DNA of 61,648 bases, taken from positions 1 through 61,648 of the forward strand of contig NZ_BMHV01000020.1 of assembly GCF_014641495.1 (NCBI RefSeq), written 5' to 3'. The notes under the pieces were generated by a model that was given only the letters and a program-made list of their open reading frames with translations, had not been told where the DNA came from and searched no databases. The translations under genes were made by a program, and so were the position numbers. Position 1 is the first letter of the stretch; each line of letters starts with the position of its first letter. The DNA comes from Terasakiella brassicae. GTDB taxonomy: Bacteria; Pseudomonadota; Alphaproteobacteria; Rhodospirillales; Terasakiellaceae. Positions 36,392 through 47,216 of this stretch are shown piece by piece.

Positions 36392-39300
36392 ATGCCAGAC
36401 GGTAACGCTAAAACAAACAAGAAGGCTTACAAATTGAAAAACCCGGTCCGTTTTGTAACAGCTGCAAGTCTGTTTGACGGACACGATGCATCAATCAACA
36501 TCATGCGCCGTATCCTGCAATCTTGCGGGGCAGAAGTCATTCATCTGGGGCATAACCGTTCTGTGGACGAAATCGTTACAGCGGCCATTCAGGAAGATGT
36601 ACAAGGCATTGCGGTTAGTTCCTATCAGGGCGGGCATGTCGAATATTTTAAATATATGATTGATCTGCTCAAAGAACGCGGCGCTGGTCACATTAAGGTC
36701 TTTGGCGGCGGCGGCGGTGTTATCGTTACCGATGAAATCAAGGATTTGATGAGCCACGGCGTTGAAAAAATCTATTCGCCGGAAGATGGTCGTAAAATGG
36801 GCCTTGAAGGTATGATCCAGGATATGGTCAAGCGTGCGGATTATGCACCGGCAAAAGATATTTCCTGCCCAAACAGTCTCGCAAAATTGAAAAAAGGCGA
36901 CAAACTGGATCTCGCGCGTGTCATTACCGCGCTGGAGAACGATCAACTTGACGCGAAATTGAAGAAAGATATCGACGAAGGCGGTGAAAAACTGTCTGGT
37001 AAGGTTCCCGTTCTGGGCATTACAGGAACGGGCGGTGCCGGTAAATCATCCTTGACCGATGAATTGATCCGCCGTTTCCGCATGTATTCCAGCGAACCTA
37101 AAATCGCCGTTCTCGCCATTGATCCGACACGCCGCAAAACCGGTGGTGCCTTGTTGGGTGACCGCATCCGCATGAACGCAAACAACGCCGACAATATCTA
37201 TGTGCGTTCCATCGCAACCCGCGACAACAAAGCAGAAGTCCCGCCGAGCATGACCTCCATCGTCAATGCCTGTAAAATGGCAGGCTTCGACCTTGTGATC
37301 GTTGAAACACCGGGGATCGGGCAGGGCGATGCAGGTATTGTGCCTTATGTTGATTTCCCCATGTACGTGATGACGCCGGAATTCGGTGCCGCCTCCCAGC
37401 TTGAAAAAATCGACATGCTTGATTTTGCTGAAATCATTGCGATCAACAAGTTTGACCGCAACGGGGCAATGGATGCCTTGCGCGATGTGGCCAAACAGGT
37501 CATGCGCAACCGTGAACAGTTCCATTCAAAACCAGAAGATATGCCGGTTATCGGGACGATTGCCTCGCGTTTTAACGACGAAGGTGTGACCGCCCTTTAT
37601 TATGAACTGGTCACCCAGTTGCAGGCGAAAAAACTTGGCAAGTTGAAAACCACACTGAAAGAAGCGCCGGGCATTCGTCACTCTTCCCCGAAAACGGCCA
37701 TCGTTCCGCCGGAACGTCGCCGTTATCTGGCAGAGATTGCCGATACCGTGCGTGGTTATCACAGTGAAATTGCCAAACAATCCAAAATTGCCCGCGAACG
37801 CCAGCAATTGCGCGAAACCGTACGCATGCTGGATGAAGCCGGTGAAAAAGGCAAAAAAGCCATTCGCAAGCTGATCAAAGAACGCGATCAAGCACTGGAC
37901 GGACGTTGCCACAAACTGTTGGAAATCTGGCCGACTGTTAAAGAAAATTATTCCGGTGACGAATATGTTGTCAAAATTCGTGACAAGGAAATCCGCACAG
38001 CCTTGAAATACGAAAGCCTGTCCGGTCTGAAAGTACCGAAGGTCTCTTTGCCGCAATTTGAAGATGAAGGCGAAATCCTGAAATGGTTGCTGAAAGAAAA
38101 CGTTCCGGGTAGCTTCCCTTACACTGCCGGTGTGTTTGCCTTCAAACGTGAAGGCGAAGACCCGACCCGTATGTTCGCAGGTGAGGGGGATCCTTTCCGC
38201 ACAAACCGCCGCTTTAAGTATCTCTCACAACATTCTGATGCAAAACGCCTTTCCACGGCTTTTGACTCTGTAACCCTGTATGGTCAGGACCCGGATCACC
38301 GCCCCGACATTTACGGTAAAATCGGTAACTCCGGCGTTTCCGTTGCCACACTGGACGACATGAAAGTCCTTTATGGCGGCTTTGATTTGACGGCCCCGAG
38401 CACGTCTGTTTCCATGACCATCAATGGTCCTGCCCCGATGATTTTGGCGATGTTCCTGAACACAGCCATTGATCAACAACTTGAAAAATTCGAAAAAGAC
38501 AATGGTCGCATTCCGACCGATGAAGAGATTGAAAAGATCAAGACATGGGCGCTGGCAAATACCCGTGGAACCGTTCAGGCTGATATCTTGAAAGAAGACC
38601 AAGGGCAAAATACCTGTATTTTCTCGACTGAATTTGCCTTGAAAATGATGGGCGATATTCAGCAGTACTTTGTGGACCACAACGTGCGTAACTTCTATTC
38701 CGTCTCCATCTCCGGCTATCATATTGCCGAAGCAGGCGCGAACCCGATTTCACAATTGGCCTTTACGCTGTCCAACGGCTTTACCTTTGCCGAAAGCTAT
38801 CTGGCACGCGGGATGAACATTGATGATTTCGCACCGAACCTGTCTTACTTCTTCTCCAACGGGATGGATCCGGAATACACCGTTCTGGGCCGTGTGGCGC
38901 GCCGCATCTGGTCAACGGCCATGCGTTTCAAATACGGGGCAAACGAACGTTCACAAAAACTGAAATACCACATTCAGACGTCTGGTCGTTCGCTGCACGC
39001 ACAGGAAATGGATTTCAACGATATCCGGACAACCCTGCAAGCTTTGCTGGCGACTTATGATAACTGTAACAGCCTGCATACCAACGCCTATGACGAAGCC
39101 TTCACCACACCGACAGAAGAGTCTGTGCGTCGGGCTTTGGCCATTCAGATGATCATCAACCAGGAATTCGGTCTTGCGAAAAACGAGAACCCGAACCAAG
39201 GGGCCTTCATCATCGAGGAACTGACCGATCTGGTCGAGGAAGCCGTCCTGCGTGAATTCGAACGTATTTCCGAGCGTGGCGGCGTTCTGGGTGCGATGGA

Positions 39301-39661
39301 AACCGGTTATCAGCGCGGTAAGATCCAAGATGAATCTTTGTATTACGAAATGAAGAAACACGATGGCTCTTTGCCGATCATCGGTGTGAACACTTTTCTT
39401 AATCCGCAAGAACAAGACCCGGTCACACCCGATCTGGCCCGTTCAACCACAGAAGAGAAAGAAAGCCAGATTACACGTCTGAAAGACTTCCAGACCCGTA
39501 ATGCCGAACAAGGTCAGAAAGTGCTGGAAAAATTGAAAGACACAGCACGTGCCAACGGCAATATGTTTGAAGTCCTCATGGAGGCAGTGCGTTATTGCTC
39601 TATGGGTCAAATTTCAGAAGCCCTGTTTGAAGTGGGTGGTCAATATCGCCGTAACATGTAA
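36392..39661 (+). CDS. icmF: Fused isobutyryl-CoA mutase (IcmF-type)
   Basis: A 1089-residue adenosylcobalamin enzyme that interconverts isobutyryl-CoA and butyryl-CoA, in valine and short-chain acid metabolism. Domains: cobalamin-binding (about 15-145, with [15 protein letters not shown] and the GGGGG loop), MeaI-like G-protein chaperone (about 195-430, P-loop [29 protein letters not shown]), a linker, and the TIM-barrel mutase (about 560-1085, with [59 protein letters not shown]). The B12-G-mutase order is diagnostic. The start is ATG 36392 with GGAGG at 36382-36386. Related acyl-CoA substrates are possible. Confidence 0.94.
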   Translation: MPDGNAKTNKKAYKLKNPVRFVTAASLFDGHDASINIMRRILQSCGAEVIHLGHNRSVDEIVTAAIQEDVQGIAVSSYQGGHVEYFKYMIDLLKERGAGHIKVFGGGGGVIVTDEIKDLMSHGVEKIYSPEDGRKMGLEGMIQDMVKRADYAPAKDISCPNSLAKLKKGDKLDLARVITALENDQLDAKLKKDIDEGGEKLSGKVPVLGITGTGGAGKSSLTDELIRRFRMYSSEPKIAVLAIDPTRRKTGGALLGDRIRMNANNADNIYVRSIATRDNKAEVPPSMTSIVNACKMAGFDLVIVETPGIGQGDAGIVPYVDFPMYVMTPEFGAASQLEKIDMLDFAEIIAINKFDRNGAMDALRDVAKQVMRNREQFHSKPEDMPVIGTIASRFNDEGVTALYYELVTQLQAKKLGKLKTTLKEAPGIRHSSPKTAIVPPERRRYLAEIADTVRGYHSEIAKQSKIARERQQLRETVRMLDEAGEKGKKAIRKLIKERDQALDGRCHKLLEIWPTVKENYSGDEYVVKIRDKEIRTALKYESLSGLKVPKVSLPQFEDEGEILKWLLKENVPGSFPYTAGVFAFKREGEDPTRMFAGEGDPFRTNRRFKYLSQHSDAKRLSTAFDSVTLYGQDPDHRPDIYGKIGNSGVSVATLDDMKVLYGGFDLTAPSTSVSMTINGPAPMILAMFLNTAIDQQLEKFEKDNGRIPTDEEIEKIKTWALANTRGTVQADILKEDQGQNTCIFSTEFALKMMGDIQQYFVDHNVRNFYSVSISGYHIAEAGANPISQLAFTLSNGFTFAESYLARGMNIDDFAPNLSYFFSNGMDPEYTVLGRVARRIWSTAMRFKYGANERSQKLKYHIQTSGRSLHAQEMDFNDIRTTLQALLATYDNCNSLHTNAYDEAFTTPTEESVRRALAIQMIINQEFGLAKNENPNQGAFIIEELTDLVEEAVLREFERISERGGVLGAMETGYQRGKIQDESLYYEMKKHDGSLPIIGVNTFLNPQEQDPVTPDLARSTTEEKESQITRLKDFQTRNAEQGQKVLEKLKDTARANGNMFEVLMEAVRYCSMGQISEALFEVGGQYRRNM

Positions 39662-39683
39662 AACAACTTTTGCCTAACGACTA

Positions 39684-39716
39684 AAAAAGGGAGCGTTGAT
39701 CAAACGCTCCCTTTTT
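39684..39716. terminator. Intrinsic terminator after icmF
   Basis: AAAAGGGAGCGTT pairs with AACGCTCCCTTTT around GATCA. It stands 25 bases after the icmF stop. Confidence 0.85.
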
Positions 39717-39895
39717 CATTTACACACCGATGTATGTCTTTTCATAATTTTTCGGTCAAAACCTCAGATTTGGAGTCATATCACCCAAATAGGGGTATTT
39801 AAAACTGTTAAAACAAATCATATATACAATTAATACTTATAAATAACTGCGCCTAAAACAACATTTATCTCACATTGGCATACAGGAATAAGTCA

Positions 39896-41221
39896 ATGAG
39901 TACGGAATCATTTAAAACCATAACATACAAGCCCAACACCACCTTGTTTCAGGAAGGCGAACAGGCTGACTTTGCCTATATTATTCGTGAAGGCAGTGTC
40001 AAAATCTCAAAACGCGGCCCAAGTGGCGCCGACATCCCCATCGCATTGGTAAAAAAAGGCGGTATCGTCGGTGAAATGGCCATTGTGTCAGAGGCACCGC
40101 GTTCCGCAACCGTCACCGCACAAGAAGAAACAATCGTTCTTGCCATTAGCAAGACATCCTTTGAAAACAAACTCCAATCCGTTGACCCTTTCCTTTACTC
40201 GCTGATTAAAACCGTTATTGCCCGCCTGCGTCAAACGTCAGACCATACGGTCAACCTTTATGAAAAAATCAAGAAGATGCAGGGGAAGTCCATACAATCC
40301 GCCTCACCCAAAAGCGACCTGTCGCAACAAAAATTTGCCAATGTAAACTTCATTTTTGCAGACCCGAACCCGCAAACAAGAAACAGTTTGCGCGGTGGCC
40401 TTTTCGGTTTGGGCTTCAAGGAAATTTGTGATGTCAGCACGCTCTTTCAATTGCGCGAACAAATTAAAAAGAACAGATACGACCTGCTGATCCTTGACGC
40501 GGCTTTTGGCGGGCGAGAAGTCGCAGGTTTTATCCATGATATACGGCATGGAATTGACTGTAAAAATCCATTTTTATCCATCATCGTCTTAACCCAAAAT
40601 AAATCCCCGCAAAACCGGGATGCTTTGTTACATGCCGGATGCGACCATGTTCTTTTAAAACCGATTTCCATCGAAAAAATCTCGAATGCAATAAAAGCCC
40701 TGTGTCATTACGGGCGCAAGTTTATTGTCACCCACGATTATGTCGGCCCCGACCGGATGAACTATCAAAACCCAAACGGTGAAAGCGCCCCTGTTTTTGA
40801 AGTCCCCAACACCCTTGCAGCCAAAGTTTTAAATGGCGCGAGGCCGGAAGATCTGGAACACGCCATCCATGACAGCCTTTGTAAATTCAACGAAATCAAA
40901 CTGGAACGCCACCTTGTACAACTGGCGTGGCTTATGGATCGCCTGACACCGGACAACCCGGAAGGCTATGACCCTAACTACCTGCTGGATTGTATTGAAA
41001 ACTCCTTACAGGATTTATCTATACGGATTGACCAAGACCCAAGCAAACCAGCCAATACCATTTGTAAAAATATGCATCACCTGATCGACACCATACGCGA
41101 AGACAGCACGCAACGAATTGAAAAACTGGCCGACATGACCTTGTTTTACAAACAGCTCTGCGAAAACATCCCGTTGGGGCAAAGGGCGCGTCTATCCTCC
41201 CCAACGGCGAGACAGGCTTAA
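39896..41221 (+). CDS. Cyclic nucleotide-binding and receiver domain protein
   Basis: A 441-residue cytoplasmic signalling protein. Residues about 5-125 are a cyclic-nucleotide-binding (cNMP/CRP-type) domain: FQEGEQADFAYIIREGSVKI, GGIVGEMAIVSEAPRSATVTA. Residues about 150-270 are a receiver domain with FADPNPQTR, the phospho-acceptor Asp in LLILDAAF and Lys in LLKPIS. The last 160 residues are helical and unrecognised; no DNA-binding helix-turn-helix is apparent. The ATG 39896 has AGGA upstream; the earlier TTG at 39875 is less likely. It stands alone. Output and partner kinase are unknown. Confidence 0.85.
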   Translation: MSTESFKTITYKPNTTLFQEGEQADFAYIIREGSVKISKRGPSGADIPIALVKKGGIVGEMAIVSEAPRSATVTAQEETIVLAISKTSFENKLQSVDPFLYSLIKTVIARLRQTSDHTVNLYEKIKKMQGKSIQSASPKSDLSQQKFANVNFIFADPNPQTRNSLRGGLFGLGFKEICDVSTLFQLREQIKKNRYDLLILDAAFGGREVAGFIHDIRHGIDCKNPFLSIIVLTQNKSPQNRDALLHAGCDHVLLKPISIEKISNAIKALCHYGRKFIVTHDYVGPDRMNYQNPNGESAPVFEVPNTLAAKVLNGARPEDLEHAIHDSLCKFNEIKLERHLVQLAWLMDRLTPDNPEGYDPNYLLDCIENSLQDLSIRIDQDPSKPANTICKNMHHLIDTIREDSTQRIEKLADMTLFYKQLCENIPLGQRARLSSPTARQA

Positions 41222-41302
41222 GCGCAAAAGGGGATTGTGTAAAAACAGAACATCATTACATTAGAGATAACATTCTTTAAGTTCTCATATGGTATCCACA
41301 TA

Positions 41303-41509
41303 ATGAATGACCGCGTTACGCTTTCCCATGTGTATTACGAAATGCGCGTTTACGGCAAATATCTGCGTGTTCACGCCATTGATCCCGATAGTGGTCAGGA
41401 AGCAATGGCAACCGGCCTGCTTTCGATGGGTGAAGCCACCCTTAAAAACAATGCCAAACGCAAACTGGAATATATCCTGACCAAAAAACGCCGGGAAGGC
41501 CGTTCCTAA
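41303..41509 (+). CDS. DUF6898-like small protein
   Basis: A 68-residue protein: VYYEMRVYGKYLRVHAIDPDSGQEA, then GLLSMGEATLKNNAKRKLEYIL and a basic tail. The pattern of a short beta-strand pair with AIDPxSGxEA and a following helix resembles the DUF6898 proteins found upstream of rpiB or glyA in alphaproteobacteria. The ribosome-binding site is weak. A terminator follows, so it is probably monocistronic. Function unknown. Confidence 0.6.
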   Translation: MNDRVTLSHVYYEMRVYGKYLRVHAIDPDSGQEAMATGLLSMGEATLKNNAKRKLEYILTKKRREGRS

Positions 41510-41526
41510 AGAGCGAAAACAACGTA

Positions 41527-41567
41527 AAGCCCCGAGCAAACAACTGAAATGCACCGGGCTTTTTCGT
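41527..41567 (+). terminator. Intrinsic terminator
   Basis: AGCCCCG pairs with CGGGCT over a long loop, followed by T5. It separates the small gene from rpiB. Confidence 0.5.
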
Positions 41568-41634
41568 TGTCTAAGCTATATCGGCTGTGCTACATAATCG
41601 CCCAACTATCGACCATTGATGAGGATGACGGATC

Positions 41635-42081
41635 ATGGCATCGAAAATAATTGCAATCGCTTGCGATCACGGCGGTTTTGGACTGAAATCTACCCTTGTG
41701 GAAGAACTGAAAAAACAGGGCTTTGATATCCTGGACCTCGGTTGCAACACGACCGATTCTGTCGATTACCCCGATTATGCCTACAAATTGGCTCAAGCCA
41801 TCAAGGATGGTCAAGCCGAACGCGGTATTGTCGTGTGTGGATCCGGCATCGGTATTTCAATTGCCGTCAATCGTTTCCCCGAAGTCCGCTGTGCCCTGAT
41901 CCATGATGCATTGGGCGCACGGATGTGCCGCGAACATAATGATGCCAATGTCATTGCCTTTGGTGATCGCATGATCGGTGTTGCAACGGCACTGGATGCG
42001 ATGAATGTCTTCCTCAATACCGAATTTGAAGGCGGTCGCCACGCGCGGCGCGTCGAGAAATTATCCAACCCGCCCGTTTAA
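41635..42081 (+). CDS. rpiB: Ribose 5-phosphate isomerase B
   Basis: A 148-residue isomerase that interconverts ribose and ribulose 5-phosphate. It shows the [13 protein letters not shown] start, [16 protein letters not shown], and [22 protein letters not shown], where the Cys is the catalytic base. The [17 protein letters not shown] segment completes the site. Length is normal. It is followed 32 bases later by glyA, and this pairing is common in alphaproteobacteria. Confidence 0.95.
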   Translation: MASKIIAIACDHGGFGLKSTLVEELKKQGFDILDLGCNTTDSVDYPDYAYKLAQAIKDGQAERGIVVCGSGIGISIAVNRFPEVRCALIHDALGARMCREHNDANVIAFGDRMIGVATALDAMNVFLNTEFEGGRHARRVEKLSNPPV

Positions 42082-42113
42082 TTACGGCCCCCTCCCAAGA
42101 AAGGCTCATGCCC

Positions 42114-43397
42114 ATGTCTTTTGAAAACTTCTTTACAGCCACATTGGCTGAATCGGACCCTGAAATCTACGCTTCCATGCGTAAAGAACTGGGTCGTCAA
42201 CAGGACCAGATCGAATTGATCGCTTCTGAAAACATCGTGTCACGCGCTGTGATCGAGGCTCAGGGTTCGGTTTTGACAAACAAATATGCTGAAGGTTATC
42301 CGGGGCGTCGCTACTATGGTGGTTGCGAGTATGTGGATATTTCCGAAGACCTCGCCATTGAGCGGGCGAAAAAACTGTTTAACTGTGAATATGTAAACGT
42401 TCAGCCGCACTCTGGTGCGCAGGCAAATGGTGCTGTATTTCAGGCCTTGCTGCAACCGGGCGACACCATTATGGGCATGACATTGGCGTCCGGCGGTCAC
42501 TTGACACACGGTGCACCACCTGCACAGTCCGGTAAGTGGTTCAATGCGGTTCAATATGATGTCTCACGCGAAACGCAAGATATTGATTATGATGCCGTTG
42601 AAAAAATGGCTATCGAAAACAACCCGAAACTGATTATCGCTGGCGGTTCCGCCATTCCGCGCCAAATCAATTTTGCCCGTTTCCGCGAAATCGCTGATAA
42701 AGTCGGTGCCTTGTTGATGGTGGATATGGCGCACTTTGCCGGTCTGGTTGCCGGTGGCGTTCACCCAAGCCCGCTTCCGTTTGCCGATGTTGTGACAACA
42801 ACAACCCACAAAACCCTGCGCGGTCCGCGTGGCGGCATGATCCTGTCCAACAATGTCGATCTGGGCAAAAAGATCAACTCGGCTGTTTTCCCCGGCTTGC
42901 AAGGCGGCCCGTTGATGCACGTGATTGCAGCCAAGGCTGTTGCCTTTGGTGAAGCTTTGCGTCCCGAATTTAAAGACTACGCGGCCCAAGTGGTTGCCAA
43001 TGCCAAAGTTCTGGCGGCAACATTGGTTGAACGTGGCTGTGATATCGTCACAGGCGGAACAGACACCCACTTGATGCTGGTTGACCTGCGCCCCAAAGGC
43101 GTCACGGGCAAAATGGCGGATGCGGCACTGGAACGTGCGGGCATTACCTGTAACAAAAACGGCATTCCGTTTGACCCGGAAAAACCGATGGTGACATCTG
43201 GTGTTCGTTTGGGGACCCCTGCAGGCACCACACGCGGCTTCAAGGAAGAAGAGTTCAAGCAGATCGGGAACCTGATCAGCGATGTTCTTGACGGTCTTGC
43301 CGCAAACGGTGAAGATAACAATCAAGGTGTTGAACAGGAAGTACGCGCCAAAGTCGGTGAACTTTGCGCCAAATTCCCGGTCTACAAAGACTTCTAA
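42114..43397 (+). CDS. glyA: Serine hydroxymethyltransferase
   Basis: A 427-residue PLP enzyme that makes glycine and 5,10-methylene-tetrahydrofolate from serine. Signatures: [53 protein letters not shown], and the PLP Lys in [14 protein letters not shown]. The ATG 42114 has AAGG 9 bases upstream; ATG 42108, two codons earlier, is too close to it. The gene leads into nrdR after 12 bases. Confidence 0.97.
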   Translation: MSFENFFTATLAESDPEIYASMRKELGRQQDQIELIASENIVSRAVIEAQGSVLTNKYAEGYPGRRYYGGCEYVDISEDLAIERAKKLFNCEYVNVQPHSGAQANGAVFQALLQPGDTIMGMTLASGGHLTHGAPPAQSGKWFNAVQYDVSRETQDIDYDAVEKMAIENNPKLIIAGGSAIPRQINFARFREIADKVGALLMVDMAHFAGLVAGGVHPSPLPFADVVTTTTHKTLRGPRGGMILSNNVDLGKKINSAVFPGLQGGPLMHVIAAKAVAFGEALRPEFKDYAAQVVANAKVLAATLVERGCDIVTGGTDTHLMLVDLRPKGVTGKMADAALERAGITCNKNGIPFDPEKPMVTSGVRLGTPAGTTRGFKEEEFKQIGNLISDVLDGLAANGEDNNQGVEQEVRAKVGELCAKFPVYKDF

Positions 43398-43409
43398 GGA
43401 AAACGGATC

Positions 43410-43868
43410 ATGCGCTGTCCTTTTTGCGGTAATCAGGATACTCAAGTCAAAGACTCGCGTCCCACCGAGGACAGCGCAGCCATCCGTCGTCGCCGTTATT
43501 GCCCGGAATGTGCATCGCGCTTTACCACCTTTGAACGGGTGCAACTGCGCGAACTGATGGTCGTGAAACGTGATGGCAGCAAAACACCATTCGATCGCGA
43601 GAAGATTCTCAGCTCCATCAGAATTTCATTGCGCAAACGCCCGGTCGAAGAAGATCAAATTGAACGTATTGTCAGCTCTATCCAGCGTCAGTTGGAAACA
43701 TCCGGCGAGACAGAAATCCAATCCAACGCCATTGGTGAAAAGGTGATGGACGTTTTGCTGGAATTGGATAAAGTAGCCTACGTTAGATTTGCATCCGTTT
43801 ATAAAGATTTCCGTGAAGCAAAGGACTTCGAGGACTTTGTCGAGAATTTGGGAACACATAAAAAATAA
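43410..43868 (+). CDS. nrdR: Transcriptional repressor NrdR
   Basis: A 152-residue zinc-ribbon/ATP-cone repressor of ribonucleotide reductase genes. The zinc ribbon is [17 protein letters not shown] with [13 protein letters not shown], and the ATP-cone follows with [16 protein letters not shown]. The C-terminus [15 protein letters not shown] is typical. Length is normal. It lies between glyA and ribD in the classical alphaproteobacterial order. Confidence 0.97.
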   Translation: MRCPFCGNQDTQVKDSRPTEDSAAIRRRRYCPECASRFTTFERVQLRELMVVKRDGSKTPFDREKILSSIRISLRKRPVEEDQIERIVSSIQRQLETSGETEIQSNAIGEKVMDVLLELDKVAYVRFASVYKDFREAKDFEDFVENLGTHKK

Positions 43869-43902
43869 AGGCCCCATCGCACGATGCGATGACGAAGCCT
43901 TT

Positions 43903-45000
43903 ATGAAATCCGCATTGAATCTCGCAACGCGCGGGCTCGGAAATGTTTGGCCGAACCCGGCGGTAGGTTGCGTCATTGTCAAAGACAATACGGTTGTTGG
44001 ACGCGGCTGGACACAACCCGGTGGCCGCCCCCATGCCGAGACAGAAGCACTGGCGCGCGCTGGTGATTCTGCACAAGGTGCAACGGCCTATGTCACGCTT
44101 GAACCTTGTGCCCATTATGGTCAAACGCCCCCTTGTGCACAGGCTTTAATTGATGCAGGTATCGCCCGCGTTGTTATTGCCCTGGAAGACCCGGATGAAC
44201 GGGTATCCGGTAACGGTATTAAGATGTTGAAAGCCGCAGGTATTGAAGTTACGCAAAACATCTGCCGACAAGAAGCATTGGAAATCAACGAAGGTTTCTT
44301 CCTGCGTATCCTCAAAAACCGTCCACTTTTTACCATGAAAATGGCGACATCTCTGGATGGTCGCATCGCTGTTCATACCGGGGAAAGTCAGTGGATTACC
44401 GAAGCGCCGACACGCCAGCAAGGCCATCTTTTGCGCGCCAATCACGATGCCATTATGGTCGGCATTGGAACGGCAACAGAAGATAACCCGCAACTAACCT
44501 GCCGTTTACCCGGTCTGGAAAACCATTCTCCGGTCCGCATTGTGGTAGATCGACGCATGCGTCTGCCTTTGACCAGCAATCTGGTGATACAGGCTCAGGA
44601 CATTCCCACATGGATGATTACGCTGGGGGATCAGGATGATATTCGCGCTGAAGCCTACCGTGAAGCCGGGATTGAAATGATTACACCGGATGACGTGAGC
44701 GAAATGGACGGCGGCATTACCTTGTCGTGGGTTGCCGAAGAACTGGCAAAACGGGGCCTGACCCGCGTCTTGGTCGAAGGCGGCAGTCATCTGGCCGCCG
44801 CCATGTTGCGCCGCCGCTTGATTGACCGACTGTCATGGATGCACGCGCCACGCATTATGGGCCATGACGGTATTCCGGCGACACAAGCCTTTGGGGTGGA
44901 TCATTTGGAAGACACGCCCTTTTTTGATCGCACCGACAGTTTTTCCTCCGGCGGTGATCTGGTTGAACTGTATCGCCGTCGCGATTTAGATATTACCTGA
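43903..45000 (+). CDS. ribD: Riboflavin biosynthesis protein RibD (deaminase/reductase)
   Basis: A 365-residue bifunctional enzyme. The N-terminal deaminase domain carries the zinc site in GGRPHAETEALARAG and TLEPCAHYGQTPPCAQAL, and the C-terminal reductase has MATSLDGRIA and VEGGSHLAAAML. It makes 5-amino-6-ribitylamino-uracil phosphate for riboflavin. I take ATG 43903; the frame extends back to 43789 over nrdR, and the usual DDxxFM lead is present just before this ATG, so the true start may be a few codons earlier on a rare codon. The ribosome-binding site is weak. Confidence 0.94.
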   Translation: MKSALNLATRGLGNVWPNPAVGCVIVKDNTVVGRGWTQPGGRPHAETEALARAGDSAQGATAYVTLEPCAHYGQTPPCAQALIDAGIARVVIALEDPDERVSGNGIKMLKAAGIEVTQNICRQEALEINEGFFLRILKNRPLFTMKMATSLDGRIAVHTGESQWITEAPTRQQGHLLRANHDAIMVGIGTATEDNPQLTCRLPGLENHSPVRIVVDRRMRLPLTSNLVIQAQDIPTWMITLGDQDDIRAEAYREAGIEMITPDDVSEMDGGITLSWVAEELAKRGLTRVLVEGGSHLAAAMLRRRLIDRLSWMHAPRIMGHDGIPATQAFGVDHLEDTPFFDRTDSFSSGGDLVELYRRRDLDIT

Positions 45001-45023
45001 AAAAGAAAGAAAGATTTAACGTC

Positions 45024-45617
45024 ATGTTTACTGGCATTATTACCGATCTCGGTCGTGTAAAGACCATTGAAAAAAACGGTGACACGCGATTTGAATTTGA
45101 AACGGCTTATGACCTGAACACAGTTGATATCGGTGCCTCGATCGCCTGTAATGGCGCTTGCATGACGGTAATTGAAAAGGGAACAAACTGGTTTGCCATT
45201 ACCGCCTCGGCTGAATCGGTTTCCAAAACCACGATGGGATCGTGGACCGTTGACATGCCTGTCAATTTCGAACGCGCCTGCAAGGTTGGCGACGAATTAG
45301 GGGGGCATATTGTCTCCGGTCATGTTGATGGTGTTGCTGAAATTATCGCCATTGAACAAGAAGGTGATTCACACCGATTTAAGTTCAAAGCGCCCAAAGA
45401 ATTAAAGAATTTCATTGCGCCCAAGGGTTCAGTTACGCTAAACGGCGTATCTTTGACGGTAAATGAGGTTGAAGATGACGTCTTCGGCATCAATATCATT
45501 CCCCATACCCTGCAAGTAACAACCTTTGGCAAATCCAAGGTCGGTGACTTTGTCAATTTGGAAATAGATATGCTGGCTCGCTACGTGGCGCGCTTGCTCG
45601 AAAAGGACGATGAATAA
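45024..45617 (+). CDS. ribE: Riboflavin synthase alpha chain
   Basis: A 197-residue enzyme that dismutates two 6,7-dimethyl-8-ribityllumazine molecules to riboflavin. It shows the duplicated lumazine-binding barrels: MFTGIITDLGRV with SIACNGACMTV, and GGHIVSGHVDGVAEI with GSVTLNGVSLTVNEV. Length is normal. It overlaps the next gene by 8 bases. Also named ribC in some organisms. Confidence 0.96.
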   Translation: MFTGIITDLGRVKTIEKNGDTRFEFETAYDLNTVDIGASIACNGACMTVIEKGTNWFAITASAESVSKTTMGSWTVDMPVNFERACKVGDELGGHIVSGHVDGVAEIIAIEQEGDSHRFKFKAPKELKNFIAPKGSVTLNGVSLTVNEVEDDVFGINIIPHTLQVTTFGKSKVGDFVNLEIDMLARYVARLLEKDDE

Positions 45618-46740
45618 AGTGAGCGAATATAGCCAATACCTGTCCAGCATCGAAGAAATTATCGAAGATGCCAAAAATGGACGTATGTTCATTCTCGTGG
45701 ATGATGAAGATCGCGAAAATGAAGGTGACCTCGTCATTCCGGCGGAAAAAGCCGATGCAGATGCCATTAATTTTATGGCAAAACATGGTCGTGGCCTGAT
45801 TTGCCTTGCCATGACGGGCGAACGCATCGACCATCTCGGCCTGCCGTTGATGACCACGCACAATGCATCGCGTCACGAAACAGCCTTTACCATTTCGATT
45901 GAGGCCCGCGAAGGGGTCTCCACGGGTATTTCCGCCGCAGATCGTGCCTTAACTGTTGGCGTTGCCATTGCCGAACAATCATCGCGTGCCGATATTGCCA
46001 CACCGGGCCACGTCTTTCCGTTGCGCGCCCGTGATGGCGGCGTACTGGTTCGTGCCGGTCATACCGAGGCCTCCGTCGATGTGGCCCGTCTGGCAGGTCT
46101 CAACCCGTCTGGTGTGATTTGCGAAATTATGAACGATGACGGTACAATGGCGCGGATGCCGGATTTGGTCGAATATGCCAAAAAATTGGATCTGAAGATT
46201 GCAACGATTGCCGACCTGATTGCCTATCGTCGCAAACATGATCGCATTATCGAAAAGAAAAACGAAACAAAACTCAACAGCATCTACGGCGGCGAGTTCG
46301 ATATGTGTGTTTACACAAACAACGTTGAATATGCCGAACACGTCGCCCTGATTAAAGGCGACATTACAACGGATGAACCGGTTCTTGTTCGCATGCACGC
46401 CCTTAACGTTCTGGATGATGTGCTGGGTGATTGCGCGGCCAACAAGGCAAAAGAACTGCACAACGCCATGCAACATATTTCAGATGTTGGGCGCGGTGTC
46501 ATTGTTTTGTTACGTGAACCCCAACGTGCCTCACTTTCCGAACGGGTGGAAGCCCACGCCACAGGCAGTAAATCAGCCGGGCAATTACGTGATTACGGGA
46601 CAGGTGCACAAATCTTGCTCGATCTCGGGATTAGCGATATGATTCTCCTGAGTAACTCTGCCCGCAAAAACATCATCGGCCTGGAAGGTTATGGCCTGTC
46701 CATCGTTGATCAACAACCTATCCCGCAATTGGAGGACTAA
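45610..46740 (+). CDS. ribB: 3,4-DHBP synthase with degenerate GTP cyclohydrolase II domain (RibBX-like)
   Basis: A 376-residue two-domain protein. The N-terminal 3,4-dihydroxy-2-butanone 4-phosphate synthase (about 8-210) is intact: [25 protein letters not shown]-like [10 protein letters not shown], and [15 protein letters not shown]. The C-terminal GTP cyclohydrolase II-like half has lost the zinc-site cysteines: where family members read RVHSxCxTGDxxxSxxCDC it reads [15 protein letters not shown], while [11 protein letters not shown] is kept. The second activity is therefore probably absent, as in described RibBX proteins where the degenerate half modulates the first. Start ATG 45610, overlapping ribE. 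Confidence 0.92.
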   Translation: MNKVSEYSQYLSSIEEIIEDAKNGRMFILVDDEDRENEGDLVIPAEKADADAINFMAKHGRGLICLAMTGERIDHLGLPLMTTHNASRHETAFTISIEAREGVSTGISAADRALTVGVAIAEQSSRADIATPGHVFPLRARDGGVLVRAGHTEASVDVARLAGLNPSGVICEIMNDDGTMARMPDLVEYAKKLDLKIATIADLIAYRRKHDRIIEKKNETKLNSIYGGEFDMCVYTNNVEYAEHVALIKGDITTDEPVLVRMHALNVLDDVLGDCAANKAKELHNAMQHISDVGRGVIVLLREPQRASLSERVEAHATGSKSAGQLRDYGTGAQILLDLGISDMILLSNSARKNIIGLEGYGLSIVDQQPIPQLED

Positions 46741-47202
46741 ATGGAAACCCCGCGTATTTTTGTCGCTGAAGCCCGTTTCTATGATGATATCGCAGATGCG
46801 CTTTATGCCTCCGTCGAAAAAGAATTCGAAGGGAAGGGGTATGAACTGAAACGATATCAGGTTCCTGGCGTGTTTGAACTTCCTTCCGCGTTTTCCTACG
46901 CTATTCGTGCAATGGAAATGGGGGCCGCCGGTGCCCGTTACACCGGTTTTATCAGCTTAGGCTGCGTCATCCGTGGTGAAACGACCCATTATGATGTGGT
47001 GGTGGATGAAACCTCACGCGCCCTGATGGATTTAAGCGTTAAACATAACCTCGCACATGGTTTTGGCATGATTACCTGTGAAAACCGGGATCAGGCCCTC
47101 GCACGCGCGTATCGCGACCAAAAAGATGTTGGCGGTAAAGCGGCACGGGCCTGCCTGAAAATGATCGAATTGAAAAAACAACTTCACCTGTTGCCCAGAT
47201 AA
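46741..47202 (+). CDS. ribH: 6,7-dimethyl-8-ribityllumazine synthase
   Basis: A 153-residue enzyme that joins 5-amino-6-ribitylaminouracil with dihydroxybutanone phosphate. Signatures: VPGVFELPSAFSYAI, SLGCVIRGETTHYDVVVDE with the catalytic His, and DVGGKAARACL near the end. The ATG directly follows the ribB stop, with GGAGG in the last codons of ribB, so the two are coupled. It is a normal-length lumazine synthase. Confidence 0.96.
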   Translation: METPRIFVAEARFYDDIADALYASVEKEFEGKGYELKRYQVPGVFELPSAFSYAIRAMEMGAAGARYTGFISLGCVIRGETTHYDVVVDETSRALMDLSVKHNLAHGFGMITCENRDQALARAYRDQKDVGGKAARACLKMIELKKQLHLLPR

Positions 47203-47216
47203 GGACATCGTCCCCG

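Noticed and set aside
43789-43902. Extended RibD N-terminus overlapping nrdR
   Set aside because: It would overlap nrdR by 80 bases and has no family similarity before the DDEAF segment.
45001-45023. FMN riboswitch for the riboflavin genes
   Set aside because: The genes are packed with gaps of only a few bases, leaving no room for a conserved RFN element.
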